Part shown: piece by piece, positions 29,595-37,449 of the stretch | Layout: every line of letters starts with the position of its first letter | Position numbering within the stretch: the first letter of the stretch is position 1 | NCBI RefSeq assembly: GCF_900176475.1 | Contig: NZ_FWXX01000002.1 | Location: 632,560 to 696,559 of the forward strand | DNA: 64,000 nt | Direction of reading: 5' to 3' | Origin: Tropicibacter naphthalenivorans | GTDB taxonomy: Bacteria; Pseudomonadota; Alphaproteobacteria; Rhodobacterales; Rhodobacteraceae | Notes under the pieces: model-generated | The model's input: the letters and a program-made list of their open reading frames with translations, nothing else | Told to the model about the DNA's origin: nothing | The model's database searches: none | Program-made: the position numbers and the translations under genes

Positions 29595-30893
29595 ATGTCG
29601 AGCATCTTAACAAACCGTGGGGCAACGGTCGCCCTACAAACCCTGAGATCCATCAACGACCAATTGTCCACCGTTCAGACCGAAATCTCGACCGGGCGCA
29701 AAGTATCGCAACCGGGCGACAACTCGGCCGTTTGGGCAATCTCGAAAACCATGGAAGCGGACGTGCGCGGGTTCAAAGGCGTGTCCGACAGCCTGAACCT
29801 TGGGCAATCCACCGTGTCCGTTGCGCGCCAGGGCGCCGAGACCATCTCTGAGCTGCTGACCGAGGTCAAAGGCAAGGTCGTCGCCGCGCAGGAAAGCAAC
29901 GTCGACCGCAACAAGATCCAAGCCGATATCGAGGCGCTGACCGAGCAGATCGGCTCTATCGTCAATGCCGCGTCGTTCAATGGGCAGAACCTGCTCAAGA
30001 ACTCCGACACCGAAGCCGGGTCGGGCGACATCGACGTGCTGGCGTCGATCAACCGGTCCCCGACTGGCGTGACCACCTCTGACATCAACATCGACAAGAT
30101 CGATCTGGGCATCAACGAGGGCAGCGTTGCAGCCACGGGGGGCACCTTTGCCGCCGCGGCCGCCACCGGCACCGTCAACGCCACGCAATCGGTGGACATC
30201 GACGTCAGCGGCCTGACCGTCGAAACCGGCACGGCGTTTTCGCTTCAGATCTTTGGCACCGACGGCGACAATTCCAGCTTTACCGCCGCCGATTACCAAA
30301 GCACCGCCGCCGCCGCGCAGACCCAGGCCGAGATGGCCGCAGGCGACATGACCTACGTGGCCCGCGACGGCGACACCATGGAAGACGTGGTCTACGCGCT
30401 TGGCAAAAAGTGGGAAGCCTACGCGCAGGGCAACGGCCTGAGCTCTGACGTTCTGGACCTTGATTTCAAGGGCAGCACCATCACCGCCTCGTCCAATGTG
30501 ACCGATGGCACGGACAGCATCGCGGTCAACGTCAGCACCATTTCGGCGGACGCGGGCAACACCATTGCGGGCGGTCTGGCGGATCTAGCCTCTATGGATG
30601 TGACCTCTGACGCGGGGGCCAGCAAGGCCTTGGGTCAGGTCGAGGCGCTGCTGGGCATTGCCGTCGACGCCGCTGCCTCCTTTGGCTCGGATGAGCGCCG
30701 CCTGCAAACGCAGAACGACTTTATCTCGGGGCTGTCCGACTCTCTCAAGTCGGGGATTGGCACGCTGGTCGACACCGACATGGAAGAGGCCTCGGCCAAG
30801 CTTCAGGCGCTGCAAGTCCAGCAGCAGCTTGCGATGCAGTCGCTATCCATTGCCAACTCGCAACCGCAAAGCATGTTGGCGCTGTTCCGCTAA
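29595..30893 (+). CDS. Flagellin
   Basis: A 432-residue filament protein with the classic ends: an N-terminal D0/D1 coil (residues 1-140; SSILTNRGATVALQTLRSIN and QISTGRKVSQPGDNSAVWAIS type motif) and a C-terminal D1/D0 helix ending QSLSIANSQPQSMLALFR. The centre (about 150-330) is variable and Thr/Ala/Asp-rich. It is exported by the flagellar type III apparatus. No other flagellar gene is in the window, so this is a stand-alone flagellin inserted between ppk1 and ppx. CtrA-like boxes lie upstream. Confidence 0.95.
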   Translation: MSSILTNRGATVALQTLRSINDQLSTVQTEISTGRKVSQPGDNSAVWAISKTMEADVRGFKGVSDSLNLGQSTVSVARQGAETISELLTEVKGKVVAAQESNVDRNKIQADIEALTEQIGSIVNAASFNGQNLLKNSDTEAGSGDIDVLASINRSPTGVTTSDINIDKIDLGINEGSVAATGGTFAAAAATGTVNATQSVDIDVSGLTVETGTAFSLQIFGTDGDNSSFTAADYQSTAAAAQTQAEMAAGDMTYVARDGDTMEDVVYALGKKWEAYAQGNGLSSDVLDLDFKGSTITASSNVTDGTDSIAVNVSTISADAGNTIAGGLADLASMDVTSDAGASKALGQVEALLGIAVDAAASFGSDERRLQTQNDFISGLSDSLKSGIGTLVDTDMEEASAKLQALQVQQQLAMQSLSIANSQPQSMLALFR

Positions 30894-30914
30894 GTCTTTG
30901 CGCTAAAATGACAT

Positions 30915-30961
30915 TGGTGCCGGCCCCGGTCCTTACGTGACTGGCACCATGTCCCCCTTTT
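30915..30961 (+). terminator. Weak terminator candidate after flagellin
   Basis: TGGTGCC pairs with GGCACCA over a 21-base loop containing a further GGCC/GGTC-type pairing; a CCCCCTTTT tract follows 3 bases later. Confidence 0.4.
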
Positions 30962-31049
30962 CCCTGCAAAAGTTTGCCGTGCTGTGCCGGTCCGGTGATT
31001 GACCCTGCCCCGCGCTACGGGCCATAAGTTTGAAAAGACAGGGAATCCG

Positions 31050-32594
31050 ATGCACGCGCATGATGACACTCACGGGCACTGGGACCCGTTCGGCCATCCT
31101 CTTTTCAACGATCCCAAGGCGCGCGCGCTAAGCCGGGTCGGCGTGGTGGATATCGGCTCCAACTCGGTGCGTCTGGTGGTGTTTGACGGCGCCGCCCGCA
31201 GCCCGGCCTATTTCTTTAACGAGAAAATTCTGTGCGGTCTGGGCGCCGGCATGGCCGAAACGGGCCGCCTGAACCCGCAGGGGCGTGAACGGGCCTTGCG
31301 CGCCATGAAACGGTTCAAGCTGCTGGCCGAGGGCATGGACCTGCCCGCTGTCACCGTGGTTGCCACCGCCGCCATGCGCGACGCCGAGGACGGGCCAGAG
31401 TTCCGCAAGCTGCTGGAAAAGGAAACCGGCCTCAAGGTGCACGTGATCGACGGCACCGAAGAGGCGCGCCTGTCCGCCCAAGGGGTGCTGCTGGGCTGGC
31501 CTGCCTCCTATGGCTTGGTGTGCGATATTGGCGGCTCTTCGATGGAGCTGGCCGAAATCCAGAAAGGCGAGATCGGGCGGCGCATCACCTCTCCGCTTGG
31601 GCCGCTGAAACTGCAAGGGCTGGGCGACGATCCCAAGGCGCGGGCCAAACACATCGCCAAGGAAATGCAGAAGCTGGCGGACCACATGGGCACCCAGCGC
31701 GACCGGTTGTTCCTTGTGGGCGGCTCGTGGCGCGCCATTGCCAAGATCGACATGGAGCGGCGCGATTACCCGCTGCACGTGCTGCACGAATACCGGATGG
31801 ATGCGAAATCCGTCGCCGACACCATCGCCTTTATCAAGGACCAAGACCCAGAGGCGCTGCGCAAAAGCTGCGGCATTTCCTCGACCCGGATGGCGCTGGT
31901 GCCCATCGCTGCCGAGGTCCTGTCCGAGCTTTGCGCCACCTTCCAGCCCAAGGACATCGCCATTTCCAGCTATGGCATCCGCGAAGGGCTGCTGTTCGAA
32001 CAGATGCCGCAAGACCTGCGCGACCGCGATCCCCTGATCGAGGCCTGCCGCTTTGCCGAGGCCAAGGATGCGCGCCTGCCGGGCTTTGGCTCGGCGCTGT
32101 ATCACTTCGTCATGCCGCTGTTCCCCGACGCGCTGCCGACCATGCGCCGCCTGATCAAGGCCGCCTGCCTGCTGCATGACGTCAGCTGGCGCGCGCACCC
32201 CGATTACCGCGCCGAGACCTGTTTCGACAACGCCACCCGCGCCAACCTCGGCGGGCTCAAGCATTGGGAACGGGTGTTCCTTGGCCTTGCGCTGCTGCAC
32301 CGTTATCGCAACAAACGCGAGGGCACGCGGTTTGAGCACCTGTATGACCTGCTCGACCTGATCCACCAGCAAGAGGCTGAAATCCTTGGCAAAGCCATGC
32401 GTCTGGGGGCGATGCTCTGGACGTTGGAGGCCGAAGAGGCAGAGGTGCGTCTGGAGTGGGATCGCGAGGCGTCGACGCTGCGGCTGCACCTGTCCGAGGC
32501 GACAGAGGCGCTGTTCGGCGAGGTGGCCGAGTCGCGCTTTAAATCCTTGGCGCAATCGCTCGGGGCCGAGAATTTCGAAAGCGTGACGGGCTAA
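31050..32594 (+). CDS. ppx: Exopolyphosphatase (Ppx/GppA family)
   Basis: A 514-residue enzyme of the ASKHA fold that removes terminal phosphate from polyphosphate or pppGpp. It begins with the phosphate-1 motif VVDIGSNSVRLVVFDG, has the phosphate-2 motif VCDIGGSSMELAE and a C-terminal HD-like helical domain (LLHDVSWRAHPDYRAE). An N-terminal His/Asp-rich tail (MHAHDDTHGHWDPFGH) could bind metal. ATG 31050 follows AGGGAA. It forms the polyphosphate pair with ppk1. The stop overlaps the convergent gene by 4 bases. Confidence 0.95.
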   Translation: MHAHDDTHGHWDPFGHPLFNDPKARALSRVGVVDIGSNSVRLVVFDGAARSPAYFFNEKILCGLGAGMAETGRLNPQGRERALRAMKRFKLLAEGMDLPAVTVVATAAMRDAEDGPEFRKLLEKETGLKVHVIDGTEEARLSAQGVLLGWPASYGLVCDIGGSSMELAEIQKGEIGRRITSPLGPLKLQGLGDDPKARAKHIAKEMQKLADHMGTQRDRLFLVGGSWRAIAKIDMERRDYPLHVLHEYRMDAKSVADTIAFIKDQDPEALRKSCGISSTRMALVPIAAEVLSELCATFQPKDIAISSYGIREGLLFEQMPQDLRDRDPLIEACRFAEAKDARLPGFGSALYHFVMPLFPDALPTMRRLIKAACLLHDVSWRAHPDYRAETCFDNATRANLGGLKHWERVFLGLALLHRYRNKREGTRFEHLYDLLDLIHQQEAEILGKAMRLGAMLWTLEAEEAEVRLEWDREASTLRLHLSEATEALFGEVAESRFKSLAQSLGAENFESVTG

Positions 32595-32929
32595 AGCTCA
32601 ATCGCCTCTTGCTCGACCTCTTCGGGGGTCTTGCGGCGCAGGATAATGTCCCCGTTCGGCAGGATTTCCGGCGGGTGGTACAGCGACCAATCCTCGACCT
32701 GATCCATCAGATCGCGCAGCGCCGGGCCCATCTCGGCCATAAAATCATCCAGCATCGGCCCCATGTCGCGGGCCATGCCTTCGAGGTCTTTCAGCGCCGG
32801 TTCCATCTCGTCCATGAGGCCGCGCATGAACAGGCGCGCGCCCTCTTCCATCAGGGACAGGCCTTCTTCCTCCGCCATGGCGGGGGTGGTCATCAGGGTC
32901 AGGGCTAGCACGGGCACAAAACGTTTCAT
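32591..32929 (-). CDS. Small acidic exported protein
   Basis: A 112-residue protein with a signal peptide (KRFVPVLALTLMTTPAMA) and a very acidic, Met-rich mature part with amphipathic helices (FMRGLMDEMEPALKDLEGMARDMGPMLDDFMAEMGP), followed by a short beta-like tail (EILPNGDIILRRK). Related small proteins are common in Rhodobacteraceae; function unknown. Its 3' end overlaps the ppx stop in convergent orientation. ATG 32929 is chosen because it begins the signal peptide. Confidence 0.75.
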   Translation of the reverse strand: MKRFVPVLALTLMTTPAMAEEEGLSLMEEGARLFMRGLMDEMEPALKDLEGMARDMGPMLDDFMAEMGPALRDLMDQVEDWSLYHPPEILPNGDIILRRKTPEEVEQEAIEL

Positions 32930-32968
32930 AACGCCAATATAGGCCCCCTGCCCCAAATCACCAAGCGG

Positions 32969-33982
32969 TCAGAGGTCGATGTCCAGCGTCACCGGGAAAT
33001 GGTCCGAGGCAGTCAGCAAGGCTTCGCGCAGTTCCGGCACCGCATAGCAGCGCGGGTCGTTGAACGGATGCCAGATGCGCCACTGCGGCGCCCGGGCGCG
33101 CAGGTCGGGCGAGACCATGATGTAGTCCAGCAAGGCTTCGAGGTAATGCCCCTTGTCCTTGAGGAAAAACCGCGCGGTGGTCGGCTGCGCCCCTAGCAGG
33201 CTTTGCAAGGCCAGTTCCGCGTGCGGGTCATACAGATGCGGGCCGCCATCGCCGAGGATGATCTCTACCGACGAGCGGCCAAAGAGGTCTTCGTATTCAT
33301 CCAAGCCCGGACCGTCGTTGAGGTCGCCCAGCACGATCAGGCTTTGCTCGGCGGTCAGATGCGAGTCAATCCGGCGGCGCAGCCAGATCGCCTGCGCCAG
33401 TTGCTTGCGCCGGTTGGCGATGGCGAACTGCATGATCTCGTCGCGGGTGCGCGCGCCGTGGGGGGCCTTGGATTTGAGATGCGCGCCAATCATCCGCAGC
33501 TCTTGCCCCGCATTGGTCGTCACCGACAGCTCTAGCGGGGGTTTGGAAAACACCACCCGGTCCAGCGTCGCGTCCACGTCGAGGTCGATCTCGAACTGGC
33601 CATCAAAGCGCGGAGCCGCGTCCGAGGCCAAGGGATCGTGCCGCACCGTCAGCACCGCCGGGTCGTACATCAGGGCGATTTCCTGCTGGGTGTCGTTGGC
33701 AAAGCCGGTCACCACCTCGCGCGTGCGCAGATCAAAGCTCTCGGCGAAATGCGTCAGCGCCCGCACGGACGAGCGCCGCGAACTGGTGTCCGGCGCCTCA
33801 ATGACCATCACCGCATCGGCGTTCATCGCGGTGAACACGATCCCAAGCGCTTCGGCCTGCTCGGCGCGGGTCACGTCATGGCGCGAGGACCAGCGGCGAT
33901 CCATGTGCAGCCGGCCCTTGTTGTCAAAGAGGCTATCGAACCATTCGACGTTATAGGTGGCGATGCGCACCTCAGGCGGCAT
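32969..33982 (-). CDS. Endonuclease/exonuclease/phosphatase-fold hydrolase
   Basis: A 337-residue EEP-superfamily protein. The fold's metal and catalytic motifs are recognisable: ATYNVEWFD near the N-terminus, AVMVIEAPD (Glu), IGAHLKSK (His), VLGDLNDGP (Asp and Asn) and the closing TASDHFPVTL (Asp and His). No signal peptide is visible, so it is probably cytoplasmic. Substrate, nucleic acid or phosphoester, is not clear. ATG 33982 lies inside the end of the upstream J-domain gene (11-base overlap), so the two are coupled. Confidence 0.82.
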   Translation of the reverse strand: MPPEVRIATYNVEWFDSLFDNKGRLHMDRRWSSRHDVTRAEQAEALGIVFTAMNADAVMVIEAPDTSSRRSSVRALTHFAESFDLRTREVVTGFANDTQQEIALMYDPAVLTVRHDPLASDAAPRFDGQFEIDLDVDATLDRVVFSKPPLELSVTTNAGQELRMIGAHLKSKAPHGARTRDEIMQFAIANRRKQLAQAIWLRRRIDSHLTAEQSLIVLGDLNDGPGLDEYEDLFGRSSVEIILGDGGPHLYDPHAELALQSLLGAQPTTARFFLKDKGHYLEALLDYIMVSPDLRARAPQWRIWHPFNDPRCYAVPELREALLTASDHFPVTLDIDL

Positions 33983-34655
33983 CCTGCGCGCGGATTTCCT
34001 CCCACGCGCGGTTGATGTCGGCAAGGCGGCGCTGCGAGAGGGCGACCGCCTCTTCGGGGACGCCGCGGGCGATCATCACGTCGGGGTGGCTGTCGCGGAC
34101 CAGCTTGCGGTAGGCGGCGCGGATGTCGTCCAGGGACATCTCGGGCGAGACCCCCAGCACCGTGTAAGGATCGGGCACCTCATCGGGGACAAAGCGCGCC
34201 CGCAGCGCCCGAAATTGCCGTTCCTCCATGCCGAAAATCTCGGACACGCGGTGCAGAAACGCGTCCTCGGCGGGGTGATAGGTGCCGTCCGCCATGGCGA
34301 TGTGAAACAGCCCCTCCATCAGGTCGCACAGCGTGCCGGTCTCGGTGTCGAACATGCGGGCGATGCGGCGGGCGTAGTCTTCGAACCCCGCAACGTCCTG
34401 CCGCGCGAGGTTGAACACCTTGGCCGCGCCGCCCTCGTCCTCGGGGGCGATCTGGAACACTTCGCGAAAGGCGGTCACCTCGTCCCGGGTCACGAGGCCA
34501 TCCGCCTTGGCCATCTTGGCCGACAGGGCAATCACCGCGATGGTAAAGGCGACCTTGCGCTGCGGCGGGCTGCGCAATTGGTCGAACACGGCTGTCAGCC
34601 CTTCGCCAGAGGCAAGAGCTTGAATCGCTTGGGATATGCGGGACCAGATCGACAT
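33972..34655 (-). CDS. TerB-domain plus J-domain protein (DjlA-like)
   Basis: A 227-residue protein: a helical TerB-like domain (about residues 25-145; VAFTIAVIALSAKMAKADGLVTRDEV and FHIAMADGTYHPAEDAFL) followed by a C-terminal J-domain (about 160-225) with the HPD triad in RDSHPDV. It lacks the membrane anchor of DjlA and is likely a cytoplasmic co-chaperone that stimulates DnaK. First gene of a two-gene unit with the EEP hydrolase; ATG 34655. Confidence 0.87.
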   Translation of the reverse strand: MSIWSRISQAIQALASGEGLTAVFDQLRSPPQRKVAFTIAVIALSAKMAKADGLVTRDEVTAFREVFQIAPEDEGGAAKVFNLARQDVAGFEDYARRIARMFDTETGTLCDLMEGLFHIAMADGTYHPAEDAFLHRVSEIFGMEERQFRALRARFVPDEVPDPYTVLGVSPEMSLDDIRAAYRKLVRDSHPDVMIARGVPEEAVALSQRRLADINRAWEEIRAQDAA

Positions 34656-34725
34656 GGCGCGCAGTTTACGCCGAAGCGCGGGCGCTGTCAGGGCTGGAAT
34701 TCATGAATTTTTTGTAGCCAGCGGA

Positions 34726-35337
34726 TCAGCGCAAGGTCACGGAGCCATGATCGACGGCGATCTCGGCGGCCATGCCCGGGAGTCCGGTTTCAAACCGCAC
34801 CAGCGGTGCGTCCAGATAGGGCTTCAGCAGGCTTGCAAGCTCATCCGCTTGCGGGTGGGTCACCGTCAGCGATTGCAACGTCAACCCAGAGGTCGGCAGC
34901 GCCTTGCCCGGCGGAACATCGGTGTGCCACTGGATCAACGCCGGGAACAGCCCGTCAAAGGGCAGCATCCCGTCCAAGGGCACCGCCATCGCCCAGCGCA
35001 GATCGCCGCGCTGCAATTCCAGCCGCCGGCCCGCCATGGGCAACAGCTGCAACGCCGCGTCCAGATCGTCCACCCGGCAGACCCATTTGTCCAGCCGCGC
35101 GGGCCCGGCAAAGGCATCCAGCCCAAACCAGCGCGGATCGTCAGGCGCGGGCGCGGAGGGGTCGATGGCGATGGCTTCGATATAAAGGTCCGGCTCCAGC
35201 TCGAGCAGTTGGTTGTGCGTGCCGAACCGGCCATGCACGCCGCCGGGGTTCAGAGGCTGACCCAGTTGCTCTTCGGTGTGGGCCGTCGCTTCGGCCAGCG
35301 TTCCGCCCAAGACGGCAATATGATCGAGTACAAGCAT
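34726..35337 (-). CDS. Glyoxalase-like (VOC) domain protein
   Basis: A 203-residue protein starting LVLDHIAVLGGTLAEATAHTEEQLG, with GGVHGRFGTHNQLLEL and a second half-module from about residue 110. The layout matches the Glyoxalase_3 type of the VOC superfamily, where His and Glu positions hold a metal. Substrate unknown. ATG 35337 has AGGA about 8 bases upstream; a possible alternative ATG at 35358 adds seven residues. Stands alone between the TerB/J-domain gene and the tail-collar pair. Confidence 0.8.
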   Translation of the reverse strand: MLVLDHIAVLGGTLAEATAHTEEQLGQPLNPGGVHGRFGTHNQLLELEPDLYIEAIAIDPSAPAPDDPRWFGLDAFAGPARLDKWVCRVDDLDAALQLLPMAGRRLELQRGDLRWAMAVPLDGMLPFDGLFPALIQWHTDVPPGKALPTSGLTLQSLTVTHPQADELASLLKPYLDAPLVRFETGLPGMAAEIAVDHGSVTLR

Positions 35338-35684
35338 AACGGCGTCCTGAAACCTCATCTTACAGGAAAGATAGGTCACGTTAACCAAGCTGACCAGAGA
35401 CTTTCGCCCACGCTGCGCTGCGGCATTATCGCCCCGCCCCAAAATCAGCTTTCGCCTGTGCGCCGCGTCACAGGTCACGGCGGACTTCACCTTGACGGGT
35501 GCGGGGCTGCGCGTGTTCACTTTAGACAGGAGGACGGCGCGCATCCCTTCTGACCGATGCGGCGCATCGCATAGCGTATTTACAATTTTTCACAGTGCCT
35601 CCTGCATTGAAAACCCCCGGCCGACCACCCGCCTTGGCGGACCGATCGGGATATGGAGAAACCTGTCACGTGGGGACATGGAAC
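35338..35684. other. 347-bp intergenic region, divergent promoters
   Basis: No convincing gene. It must hold the promoters of the VOC gene (minus) and the first tail-collar gene (plus). A GATGC-GGC-GCATC hairpin near 35,557 is followed by an AT-rich stretch (35,575-35,595) that could hold a -10 region. Nothing else recognisable. Confidence 0.5.
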
Positions 35685-36284
35685 ATGACTTTATTGACCA
35701 AAGCCAAGGCGGTCACAGCCGCTGCCGCGCTGATGCTGGGGGGCGGGCTGGCCGCGCCAGCACAGGCGCAAATAATTGACTATACTGGAAATATCATCAC
35801 CGTCGCCTTTGATTTTTGCCCGCGGGGCACACTGCGCACGGACTCGCAGTTGCTTTCAATCAATTCAAACCAGTCGCTGTACGCACTGCTGGGGCTAAGC
35901 TACGGCGGCAACGGGGTTCAGACCTTTGGCCTGCCGGATCTGCGCGGGCGCGTGTCCATGGGCTGGGGCGATGGGCCGGGCCTGACGCCCAACGTGCTGG
36001 GCGCTCAGGCAGGCTTTACGACCGTAACCCTGTCGCAGAGCAACCTGCCCCCGCACAGCCATACGGTGAACGCCACCAACGAAGCGGGCACGCTGGACGA
36101 TCCCACCGGCGCCTTCCTTGGCCGTTTGGCGGGGGCGTATCACGACGGTCCGGCAAGCAGCACCATGGACCCCGCCATGCTGAGCATCGCCGGGGCGACC
36201 GGCAATCCGGTGAACAACACCATGCCCTACACGACGCTGACCAACTGCATCGTGACCCAAGGGATTTTCCCGCCGCGCAACTGA
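35685..36284 (+). CDS. Exported phage tail-collar domain protein, copy 1
   Basis: A 199-residue protein with a clear signal peptide (ALMLGGGLAAPAQAQ) followed by a tail-collar (MdpB-like) domain: AFDFCPRGTLRTDSQLLSINSNQSLYALLG, the FGLPDLRGRVSMGWGDGPG signature and PPHSHTVNA. The family is usually found at phage tail-fibre tips or as cytoplasmic microcystin-dependent protein; a secreted form is less common. It ends NCIVTQGIFPPRN, like its neighbour. ATG 35685 is used; the longer reading upstream is not conserved. Surface or periplasmic role unknown. Confidence 0.82.
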   Translation: MTLLTKAKAVTAAAALMLGGGLAAPAQAQIIDYTGNIITVAFDFCPRGTLRTDSQLLSINSNQSLYALLGLSYGGNGVQTFGLPDLRGRVSMGWGDGPGLTPNVLGAQAGFTTVTLSQSNLPPHSHTVNATNEAGTLDDPTGAFLGRLAGAYHDGPASSTMDPAMLSIAGATGNPVNNTMPYTTLTNCIVTQGIFPPRN

Positions 36285-36347
36285 TCGGCGCACTGACTTT
36301 CCTCGGCACTCTGCCGACCTGACCCTTTATCGAACTGGATACATCCT

Positions 36348-36947
36348 ATGACACTTTTCGCAAAAACCCGCTCTGTCATTGTTGCCGCCGCCGTGGCCGC
36401 CACCAGCCTGATCGCCGCCCCGCAGCAGGCCGCCGCCCAGGACTATTACATTGGCCAGATGATCAACGTCGGCTTTAACTTCTGCCCCCGCAACACGCTG
36501 CAAGCCAATGGCCAACTGCTCGCAATTGCGGATAACATGGCGCTGTTTTCCCTGCTGGCCACCAATTTCGGCGGCGACGGGCGCACCACCTTTGGCCTGC
36601 CGGACATGCGCGGGCGCGTGTCGATCCACAATGGAACCGGCCCCGGCCTGCCGAACTATCGGCTTGGGCAAAAGGCGGGCGTGGAAAGCAACACGCTGAC
36701 CGTGGCGCAGATGCCCGCGCACACGCACACGGTGAATTCGGTCAACGAACAGGGCGACCGTCAGCGCCCCAGCACCGATTTTCTTGCCAAGTTTCCGGGC
36801 ATTTACCACGATGGCCCCGCCAATACGACGATGGATCCGGGCATGATCGGCTCGACCGGGGACGGCCAGCCGATCACCAACATGCAGCCCTACCTTGTCA
36901 CCAACTGGTGCATCGTCACGCAAGGCATCTACCCGTCGCGTCCGTGA
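36348..36947 (+). CDS. Exported phage tail-collar domain protein, copy 2
   Basis: A 199-residue paralogue of the gene just upstream, identical in length and layout: signal peptide ending APQQAAAQ, then VGFNFCPRNTLQANGQLLAIADNMALFSLL, FGLPDMRGRVSIHNGTGPG and PAHTHTVNSVNEQG, ending WCIVTQGIYPSRP. It has an extra Cys/His pattern in common (FNFCPR, CIVTQG), suggesting a disulfide between the two cysteines. GGATACATCCT precedes ATG 36348. The two genes are 63 bases apart and look like an old tandem duplication. Confidence 0.82.
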   Translation: MTLFAKTRSVIVAAAVAATSLIAAPQQAAAQDYYIGQMINVGFNFCPRNTLQANGQLLAIADNMALFSLLATNFGGDGRTTFGLPDMRGRVSIHNGTGPGLPNYRLGQKAGVESNTLTVAQMPAHTHTVNSVNEQGDRQRPSTDFLAKFPGIYHDGPANTTMDPGMIGSTGDGQPITNMQPYLVTNWCIVTQGIYPSRP

Positions 36948-36980
36948 CATTTGGTGACGGGGGGCCGATGGTCCCCCGCC

Positions 36981-37379
36981 CTAGCCCAGCATCTGCACGC
37001 CTTCGCGCAGCACCCACAGGGCGGCCAAAACCGTGGGCGTAAAGCTGGCGACTTGGGCAAAGCGGCGCACCGCCGGGACCAGCCCGAGCAGCTGCATCGC
37101 GGCAAACGCGCCCCCAAGCGCGAGCACCGTCCCCGACCCCATGACCCAGCCGGTCAACGGCCAGATGCAGCCCGCGAGGACCAACATCGCGGCACTCTGC
37201 GCGGCCCCGGCGTCGCGCCCCATGAGGCCCACGCCGATCTGCACCATCAACGGCAGACCCGCCACGCCAAAGCCGATCATCACCGCCAGCTCCAGCGGCA
37301 TGTCCTTCCAGATCGGGCCGGACCAGATCACCAGCCCCGCCCAGAGCGCCGCTGCGCCCCAGATCGCCAAGCCTTTCAT
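36981..37379 (-). CDS. Small four-helix membrane protein
   Basis: A 132-residue, strongly hydrophobic protein with four membrane helices (WGAAALWAGLVIWSG, LAVMIGFGVAGLPLMVQIGVGL, AMLVLAGCIWPLTGWVMG and a last pair with VLAALWVLREG). I do not recognise the family. AGGG precedes ATG 37379. It follows methylmalonyl-CoA mutase on the same strand, but the mutase terminator lies between, so expression is probably separate. Confidence 0.7.
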   Translation of the reverse strand: MKGLAIWGAAALWAGLVIWSGPIWKDMPLELAVMIGFGVAGLPLMVQIGVGLMGRDAGAAQSAAMLVLAGCIWPLTGWVMGSGTVLALGGAFAAMQLLGLVPAVRRFAQVASFTPTVLAALWVLREGVQMLG

Positions 37380-37397
37380 TTCCCTACCCTTTCATAG

Positions 37398-37427
37398 CAA
37401 AACGCGCGCCGCAGATGGGCGCGCGTT
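37398..37427 (-). terminator. Terminator of methylmalonyl-CoA mutase
   Basis: On the minus strand AACGCGCGCC/GGCGCGCGTT forms a 10-bp stem with a 7-base loop, followed by TTTT (through the stem end). Stem sequence nearly the same as after proS. Confidence 0.85.
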
Positions 37428-37449
37428 CAGTGTCAAAATCCAGGGCGGT

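Noticed and set aside
35685-36947. Tail-collar genes as prophage remnant
   Set aside because: Both have Sec signal peptides and normal host composition, and there are no capsid, integrase or tail genes nearby.
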